Below, piece by piece: positions 7,441 to 11,501 of a stretch of 11,501 nt of DNA. The stretch comes from an uncultured Rhodobacter sp. (lineage in GTDB: Bacteria; Pseudomonadota; Alphaproteobacteria; Rhodobacterales; Rhodobacteraceae), in NCBI GenBank assembly GCA_937901435.1, contig CALGTJ010000315.1:1-11501 (forward strand), given 5' to 3'. The notes below the pieces were generated by a model, which saw nothing but the letters and a program-made list of their open reading frames with translations, did not search any database and was not told the DNA's origin. Position numbers and translations under genes: made by a program. The number at the start of each line of letters is the position of its first letter. Position 1 is the stretch's first letter.

Positions 7441-7477
7441 GAAAGTGATAGAAAGTGGGAATTGCATAATGTAAAGT
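7441..7477. repeat. Phased GAAAGTG repeats upstream of the dehydrogenase operon
   Basis: GAAAGTG occurs at 7441-7447 and again exactly 10 nt later at 7451-7457. A related GTAAAGT sits at 7471-7477, about two further helical turns along. The copies therefore face the same side of the helix, about 80-110 nt upstream of the dehydrogenase GTG. This could be a regulator binding site; the function is inferred. Confidence 0.35.
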
Positions 7478-7635
7478 CAGCCTTGATGTCGATCCTGCGC
7501 GGGCTGATCAGTCGTTGGCACGGTCTGTGGTCGATCTGCACACGGCCTAGGCAGACCCGGCAGCCAACGGCCAAATCCAAAACTGTCACGGCAGTCGCAA
7601 TTCACGGGTAGCGCCGTCAAAGTCGGCCTGCTATC

Positions 7636-7663
7636 CTTCAAAAGGCAAAAATGCCTGACGAAG
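7636..7663 (+). promoter_or_regulatory. Interrupted dyad / hairpin just before the copper operon's first gene
   Basis: Outer arms CTTC (7636-7639) and GAAG (7660-7663) and inner arms AGGCA (7643-7647) and TGCCT (7652-7656) form a symmetrical dyad, with a 3-by-3 internal mismatch and a 4-A centre. It ends 12 nt before the ATG at 7676. A second pairing is possible: AAAGGC (7641-7646) with GCCTTT (7667-7672), which would span the weak ribosome binding region. It could be an operator for a dimeric metal regulator or an mRNA leader structure. Only the symmetry is seen directly. Confidence 0.4.
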
Positions 7664-7675
7664 AAAGCCTTTCTT

Positions 7676-8404
7676 ATGCAAAGTGTGTTCGCCCGTCTGA
7701 CCCTTTTCTGTGTCGTTCAGATCGCGGCCCTGACAGTCGTTTGGTTCCTTGTCGTGGTTGAATGGCGCTGGGATGTGGTCCAGCAATTTCTGGGTCATAT
7801 CGGCCCCGGCACATTTCTGGTCGGGATGGGCGTTGCGGCAATTTTTCTGCACAAACAGACCCGCACTTTGACCCGCTATGAATGCTATCTGGCGATTTTG
7901 GCAGGGGGGGCCTATGTGCTGGCGGATACGTTTATCATGCACCCGCCATGGGGCGTTTTCAGTGATCCGGGTCAGGCCGAACAGGAACATGTGTCGATCA
8001 TGGCGATGGTCTTTATTCTGGGTGTCAGCGGGCTTGTCCTTCAGCGCAGATTTGCCAACAGCCTGCCAACCTCGGCCCATTTTTTTGTCGGCGTCAGCGT
8101 CGTCGCCATCGTCTTTGGCAATCACCCCCAACATACGGTCACAGGCGGCGTCGGCCATTACGCTACGATGCTGTTCTTGGCGGGTGCCGTGGTGTTTCGG
8201 ATCATGGATCGCTATATCGAATACGCGGTTCTGATGATCATCACCGGGTTCGTGTTCTTTGGCTCGCAGACCGGCCTTGCCGAATATGTAGACACAGTCG
8301 GAAATTCTGCGGGGGCGTGGATTGCGCTTTGGTCCACGTTGGGATTTGTGTCCTCGACAGGATTTCTGGCGCTATCGCCCGGCGACAGAGCCCCCCCCCG
8401 CTGA
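7676..8404 (+). CDS. Unrecognised histidine-containing multi-pass membrane protein in copper operon
   Basis: A 242-residue very hydrophobic protein that I cannot assign to a family. Hydrophobic segments lie near residues 8-29, 45-59, 69-87, 106-123, 135-148, 161-177, 183-199 and 213-233, suggesting about eight passes in the inner membrane. There are eight histidines: 41, 59, 89, 105, 135, 150, 153 and 161. They cluster in or beside membrane segments, notably MHPP, EHVSIM and the run NHPQHTVTGGVGHY. Such placement is common in membrane proteins that bind heme or copper, but I see no defined motif. ATG at 7676 has only a weak purine stretch (GAAGAAAG) upstream. It precedes ycnI and copCD on the same strand, so a role in copper handling or in delivery to a membrane oxidase is inferred from context only. 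The last codons include a run of nine C. Confidence 0.8.
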   Translation: MQSVFARLTLFCVVQIAALTVVWFLVVVEWRWDVVQQFLGHIGPGTFLVGMGVAAIFLHKQTRTLTRYECYLAILAGGAYVLADTFIMHPPWGVFSDPGQAEQEHVSIMAMVFILGVSGLVLQRRFANSLPTSAHFFVGVSVVAIVFGNHPQHTVTGGVGHYATMLFLAGAVVFRIMDRYIEYAVLMIITGFVFFGSQTGLAEYVDTVGNSAGAWIALWSTLGFVSSTGFLALSPGDRAPPR

Positions 8405-8408
8405 ATGA

Positions 8409-8432
8409 GGGACGACCGCATCGGTCCATCCC
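8409..8432 (+). other. Intercistronic hairpin between the membrane protein gene and ycnI
   Basis: GGGA (8409-8412) pairs with TCCC (8429-8432), and GACCG (8414-8418) pairs with CGGTC (8422-8426) around a CAT loop, with a small internal bulge. It begins 4 nt after the stop codon and lies in the 81-nt gap before ycnI. No T-tract follows, so it is not a standard terminator. It may slow exonucleases or set different transcript levels for the two halves of the operon. Confidence 0.4.
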
Positions 8433-8475
8433 TGCAATTGAAAGCGCCCGCATACTCCGGACAGCACTAACAAAT

Positions 8476-8480
8476 GAGGA
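8476..8480 (+). promoter_or_regulatory. Shine-Dalgarno site deciding the ycnI start (GAGGA)
   Basis: GAGGA is followed by TCATC and ATG at 8486. It overlaps the upstream in-frame ATG at 8474, which has no site of its own, so initiation at 8486 is favoured. Confidence 0.65.
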
Positions 8481-8485
8481 TCATC

Positions 8486-9010
8486 ATGATAAACCGCCTT
8501 TTATGTCTGGCCACAGCCCTGCTGATGTCCACCGCCGCCATGGCCCATACCACTTTGGTCGAGAGCGAGATCAAGCAAGGCGTCGCGTCAAAGTTTACCC
8601 TGAGTGTGCCCCATGGGTGCGGGGCAGAGGCCACGCTGCGGTTGCGGGTGCGCATCCCCGCCGGGCTGGTTGCAATCAAACCACAGCCCAAGGCAGGATG
8701 GGCGCTGGACGTGGTCAGTGGAGCCTATGAGACGCCGCAAAAGCTGGGCGAAACCACCTTGAGCGAGGGCGTGTTGGAATTGATCTGGGAGGGGGACCTG
8801 CCGGATGCCTATTTCGACGAATTCGCCTTTCGCGGCACTGTGACAGAGGCGGTTGAGGTGGGCAGTATCCTGTATATTCCGGCGGTTCAGGAATGTGCGA
8901 CCGGGGTCGAGCGGTGGATCGAAATCCCGGTGGAAGGGCACGGATCGCACGATCTGGCCCGCCCGGCCCCAGCGGTCAAGATCACCCCTGCCGGCGCGCA
9001 TCATCATTGA
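8486..9010 (+). CDS. ycnI: YcnI/DUF1775-family periplasmic copper-binding protein
   Basis: From ATG at 8486 the product has 174 residues. The signal peptide (1-20) ends in AMA, so cleavage leaves His21 as the mature N-terminus (HTTLVES). In studied YcnI proteins this His, with its amino group, forms a mono-histidine Cu(II) brace. Family blocks: VPHGCGAEAT (41-50), IPAGL, KAGW, LIWEGDLPD (99-107) and PAVQECATGVERW (132-144). Cys45 and Cys137 probably form the conserved disulfide. Bacillus YcnI ends in a membrane helix. This one does not and should be soluble in the periplasm. The tail is histidine-rich (GHGSHD and a final AHHH), a likely extra metal site. It lies 27 nt before copCD, as in the ycnJ-ycnI type gene pairing, and probably passes copper to or from it. 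An ATG at 8474 would add four residues before the signal peptide. Confidence 0.9.
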   Translation: MINRLLCLATALLMSTAAMAHTTLVESEIKQGVASKFTLSVPHGCGAEATLRLRVRIPAGLVAIKPQPKAGWALDVVSGAYETPQKLGETTLSEGVLELIWEGDLPDAYFDEFAFRGTVTEAVEVGSILYIPAVQECATGVERWIEIPVEGHGSHDLARPAPAVKITPAGAHHH

Positions 9011-9037
9011 TCACCCTCACCTGAAAGCACCGGACCC

Positions 9038-10624
9038 ATGACCCTCATCGCACGGATTTTCTGTGTCATCCTTGCGCTCTGCCTGCCTGTGATGGCGATG
9101 GCACATGCCCAGTTCAACGGGTCAGAGCCTTCGCCCAACGCCTTGGTCCCAGAGCGGCCAGAGACCGTCTCGCTGTGGTTCAGCGAGCCGGTTTCACCGG
9201 TGGCGATGCGATGGATTTCCCCCGATGGCGAAAGCTATCCGGCAGAGGCAGAGCCTGGTGGAAAACAGGTTCTGGTGCCCCCACCACCAGAGGTGGGGGA
9301 CGGCAGTTACATGCTGGCGTGGCGGGTGGTGTCTTTGGATGGGCACCCTGTCGGGGGCATCCTTGTGATCTCTGTTGGCGCGACCTCTGATCTGCCAACG
9401 CTCAGCAATATCAGTTGGCCCCCCCTGTCAGCCTGGGCCTTGATCGCGGTGAAGTTTGCCCTGTCGGTCTGTCTGGTTCTGGGCATCGGTGGCACGGTCT
9501 ATAGCCGCTTTGTCGCCGCGCACACCTCTGTTGACGCTGTGAGCCTCTGGGCGTTGTACCTGACCTTTCCGGCAGCCTTGTTTCTGGTCGCAGCACAGGG
9601 ACTAGACCTGCTTGGGCTGCCACTTGGTGCGGTGTTCTCGGGCGCGCCTTGGGTCACGGGGGCCAGTACCTCGATTTTTCGTACGGCGGTCATCGCCGCA
9701 ATGGCGGCCGTCACCGCCCTGATCCTCATCCGTGTCACGCCCCTGTCCCGGCACCGCGTGGCGGGTCCGGGCCTTGCCTTAATGGCTTGGGCGCTGGCCG
9801 CGACCTCTTATGCGGTCTCGGGTCACACGGCCACCGCAGAGCCGGAATGGCAAGCCGTTCTGGCCATGTTCACGCACGGCCTTGCGACCCTCTTTTGGTT
9901 GGGCGCCTTGCGGCCACTTCTTGGCGTGATCCGGCACGGCAATGACGACCTGACAGAATTGCGGCGGTTTTCCAATTTCGCAATCCCGCTTGTCGGGTTG
10001 CTGATCGTCACCGGATTTTTCATGGCCTCCCTTCACGCAGGCTCTGGCGGGTTTCAGGCCTTGGGCATGTCAGGCTACGGTATTTTGCTGTTTATCAAAC
10101 TGGTCTCTGTCATCGGCTTGTTGCTGGTGGCGACGCATAACAAGTTGGTCCTGACACCTGCCCTGTCCCGTGGAACCCCCGGCGCACAGGACGCCCTGCG
10201 CGGGTCGATCCATGTCGAAATCGTGCTGGCCCTGATGATCGTCGCCTTCGCCTCTTCCTTTCGCCTGACCCCACCGCCCAGAACTGCCTCTCAAGACCCC
10301 GAGGCCCGGAGTGTTACGGTCAACCAGTCGGACATCACTGCCGAGTTACGCATGACCCCAGGCCTTGTTGGCCCCAATGAAATCACAGTCATGGTCGCCA
10401 ATGCCGACGGATCTGCGCTGACCCCGCTTGAAATCACCCTTGGGTTTTCGATATCCGAGAATGACATTGGGCCCATCGTTGTCGATGCGGCGCTTGGTGA
10501 AAATGGTTGGACCACGGGACCCTTCATCCTGCCGCAACCGGGTGATTGGGAGGTCGATTTGAACCTCTTGGTGACTGATTTCGACATCGTTACCCTGAAA
10601 ACCACGGCGACCGTCGACCCCTAA
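9038..10624 (+). CDS. copCD: CopC-CopD fusion copper transport protein with extra C-terminal beta-rich domain
   Basis: A 528-residue fusion, comparable to YcnJ. Residues 1-22 are a signal peptide ending AMA. Cleavage leaves His23 (HAQFNGSEPSPNA), the first ligand of the CopC Cu(II) site. The others are expected at Asp101 and His103 in VVSLDGHPVGG. The Met-rich Cu(I) site of Pseudomonas CopC is not visible. CopD follows from about 128 to 410 with about eight membrane segments and family residues in SGHTATAEP (261-269), THGLATLFWLGALRPL (279-294), IVTGFFMASLHAG and HVEIVLALMIVAFASSFRLTPPP (392-414). Residues about 425-528 form a periplasmic beta-strand domain resembling the YtkA/FixH-like domains fused to some CopD proteins. 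The role would be import of periplasmic copper or copper supply to cuproenzymes. ATG at 9038 has a poor ribosome site, so coupling to ycnI is likely. Confidence 0.92.
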   Translation: MTLIARIFCVILALCLPVMAMAHAQFNGSEPSPNALVPERPETVSLWFSEPVSPVAMRWISPDGESYPAEAEPGGKQVLVPPPPEVGDGSYMLAWRVVSLDGHPVGGILVISVGATSDLPTLSNISWPPLSAWALIAVKFALSVCLVLGIGGTVYSRFVAAHTSVDAVSLWALYLTFPAALFLVAAQGLDLLGLPLGAVFSGAPWVTGASTSIFRTAVIAAMAAVTALILIRVTPLSRHRVAGPGLALMAWALAATSYAVSGHTATAEPEWQAVLAMFTHGLATLFWLGALRPLLGVIRHGNDDLTELRRFSNFAIPLVGLLIVTGFFMASLHAGSGGFQALGMSGYGILLFIKLVSVIGLLLVATHNKLVLTPALSRGTPGAQDALRGSIHVEIVLALMIVAFASSFRLTPPPRTASQDPEARSVTVNQSDITAELRMTPGLVGPNEITVMVANADGSALTPLEITLGFSISENDIGPIVVDAALGENGWTTGPFILPQPGDWEVDLNLLVTDFDIVTLKTTATVDP

Positions 10625-10718
10625 GGCGGTTTTGGGCGCAGTTCCGGCGGGTGCAACAGCGATTGCGAAAGGCGCTGTGTCAAAGACTGCTGCATCAAGC
10701 CGCGCGTGCACAACCACG

Positions 10719-10738
10719 GCCTCCTTCAGGGGCTTTTT
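10719..10738 (+). terminator. Intrinsic terminator after copCD
   Basis: GCCTC (10719-10723) pairs with GGGGC (10729-10733), with one G-T pair, around the loop CTTCA, and is followed by TTTTT (10734-10738). It lies 94 nt past the copCD stop on the plus strand, before the convergent kinase fragment. The complementary strand has no T-tract, so it acts in one direction. Confidence 0.6.
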
Positions 10739-10767
10739 CAAGAATGGCGCAGGGATTTGATTTCAGG

Positions 10768-11463
10768 TCATTCCGACAGGGTATCGGCGAGAATGTTTGA
10801 AATCTGTGTCCGGTTGAATGGCTTGGGCAAAAAGCTGAACTTTAAAGTTTGCGTGATATCGCGCATCAGCTGAGCCTCGGGATACCCCGACACGAGGATC
10901 AGTTTTGCCTTGGGGCGGATCTTGCGGACCTCTGACGCGAAATCGACGCCGCTTTTGCCGCCGGGCAGGATTACGTCCACCAGAAAGACGTCAATGTCAG
11001 GGTCTCGATCCGCCGCGACAAGTGCCTCTGCCACGGTGCCGGACATCGAAACCCGGTAGCCCAGCGACAGGATCATCCGGGAGACGGTCGAGCTGACCTG
11101 CTGGTTGTCTTCGAGGATATGCACATGCTCGCCATGTCCCGCCAAAGGCGCAGGGTCGGCAAGGATGTCGGGTTTGGCTATCCGCTCGCTCGCCTTTGGC
11201 AGATAGACCGAAATGGTGGTGCCGCTGCCAAGTTCACTGTGAATATGCGTGTCCCCCCCCGATTGCTGCGAGAATCCCAAGACCATGGACAAGCCCAGCC
11301 CGGTGCCCTTGCCAACGTCCTTTGTGCTGAAAAAGGGGTCAAACGCCTTGGCCATTGTGTCCGGTTCCATCCCGGTTCCGGTATCCGTAATGGCAATGCG
11401 CACATAATCACCGGGGACCAGACTGGCGGGGGGCATGCCAGCCTCATTCTTAACCCGGATTAT
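10768..11463 (-). pseudogene. Hybrid histidine kinase remnant: C-terminal half of ATPase domain plus receiver domain
   Basis: From ATG at 11436 the frame gives 222 residues. Residues about 8-80 are the C-terminal half of a HATPase domain: DTGTG (18-22, G1 box), FDPFFSTK (32-39, F box) and GKGTGLGLS (42-50, G2 box). Residues about 104-222 are a receiver domain with acidic Glu109/Asp110, phosphoacceptor Asp154 (VDVILPG), Ser183 and Lys205 (LPKPF). The sensor, the phosphorylated-His domain and the ATPase N box are absent, and an in-frame TGA at 11466-11464 blocks extension. The frame continues sensibly upstream of the ATG (VKNEAG). Past the stop, another frame reads ITHPRLDE, which resembles the stretch expected before PGDYVRI, so a one-base deletion near 11460-11466 may have broken a longer gene. 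GAGG before the ATG could allow a short protein. It is convergent with copCD, and its signal is unknown. Confidence 0.65.
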
Positions 11464-11501
11464 TCATCGAGGCGAGGGTGTGTGATGGCGGCGGTAGCGT
11501 A

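Larger units (their letters stand above)
7364..7675. promoter_or_regulatory. Divergent intergenic region between dehydrogenase operon and copper operon
   Basis: About 310 nt with no gene I can support. The part at 7437-7480 is clearly more AT-rich than its surroundings and carries phased repeats, which fits a promoter/operator area for the minus-strand operon. A weak minus-strand -35-like TTTACA lies there, but no good -10 is spaced from it. The plus-strand side has a dyad just before the first copper gene. No -35/-10 pair is convincing on either strand. Confidence 0.5.

Noticed and set aside
7483..7496. FNR-like box TTGAT-N4-ATC in the divergent spacer
   Set aside because: Only the left half-site is complete; the right half matches three of five bases, which is expected by chance.
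7651..7761. Small open frame starting ATG at 7651, overlapping the first copper gene, with three Cys; considered as a CutF-like copper leader peptide
   Set aside because: It lacks the clustered Cys motif of CutF-type leaders, has no good ribosome site and simply overlaps the downstream gene out of frame.
10346..10741. Minus-strand open frame of 131 codons beginning MKKPLKEAV after copCD
   Set aside because: It mostly lies opposite the end of copCD, has no recognisable domain, and its 5' end covers the copCD terminator.
11485..11501. Possible plus-strand gene start ATG at 11485 with AGGG upstream
   Set aside because: Only five codons are visible, too few to support a gene, and the strand opposite may belong to the broken kinase.

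Overview
The window looks like chromosomal DNA of a GC-rich alphaproteobacterium, most likely a Rhodobacterales (Roseobacter-clade) species. The signs are the base and codon use, the frequent GTG starts, the tight gene packing, and the gene mix: a TctAB carboxylate transporter, NDP-forming acyl-CoA synthetases, and a YcnI/CopCD copper set. The taxonomic call is inferred from style; no marker gene is present. I see no tRNA, rRNA, CRISPR array, insertion sequence or integrase.

Left part (1-7363), carboxylic acid uptake and CoA-ester metabolism. On the minus strand, tctB and tctA (tctA cut by the window edge) overlap as TGATG and encode the membrane half of a tripartite tricarboxylate transporter. 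No tctC binding-protein gene is visible. A 179-nt divergent spacer carrying three AAC(C/T)TGCG repeats separates tctB from a plus-strand PaaI-type hotdog thioesterase. The thioesterase runs convergently into a minus-strand operon, and the 3' ends overlap by 4 nt. That operon reads, in transcription order, acyl-CoA dehydrogenase, then two tandem paralogous ADP-forming-type acyl-CoA synthetases of about 690 residues each. A plausible joint role is import of a carboxylate, ATP-dependent activation to its CoA thioester, alpha-beta dehydrogenation, and release of CoA from stalled esters. The substrate cannot be read from the sequence, and co-regulation with tctBA is inference from proximity.

Middle spacer (7364-7675). 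About 310 nt between divergent operons. It holds phased GAAAGTG repeats near the dehydrogenase side and a 28-nt interrupted dyad just upstream of the plus-strand operon.

Right part (7676-10738), a plus-strand copper operon: an unrecognised multi-pass membrane protein with many histidines, a secreted YcnI/DUF1775 protein, and a CopC-CopD fusion with an extra C-terminal beta-rich domain. Both YcnI and the CopC domain are predicted to expose an N-terminal histidine after signal-peptide cleavage, the usual Cu(II) ligand in these families. A good intrinsic terminator follows the operon.

Right edge (10768-11501), minus strand: the C-terminal half of a hybrid histidine kinase (part of the ATPase domain plus a receiver domain), cut off by an in-frame stop. 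The sequence just upstream suggests a frameshifted, probably broken gene.
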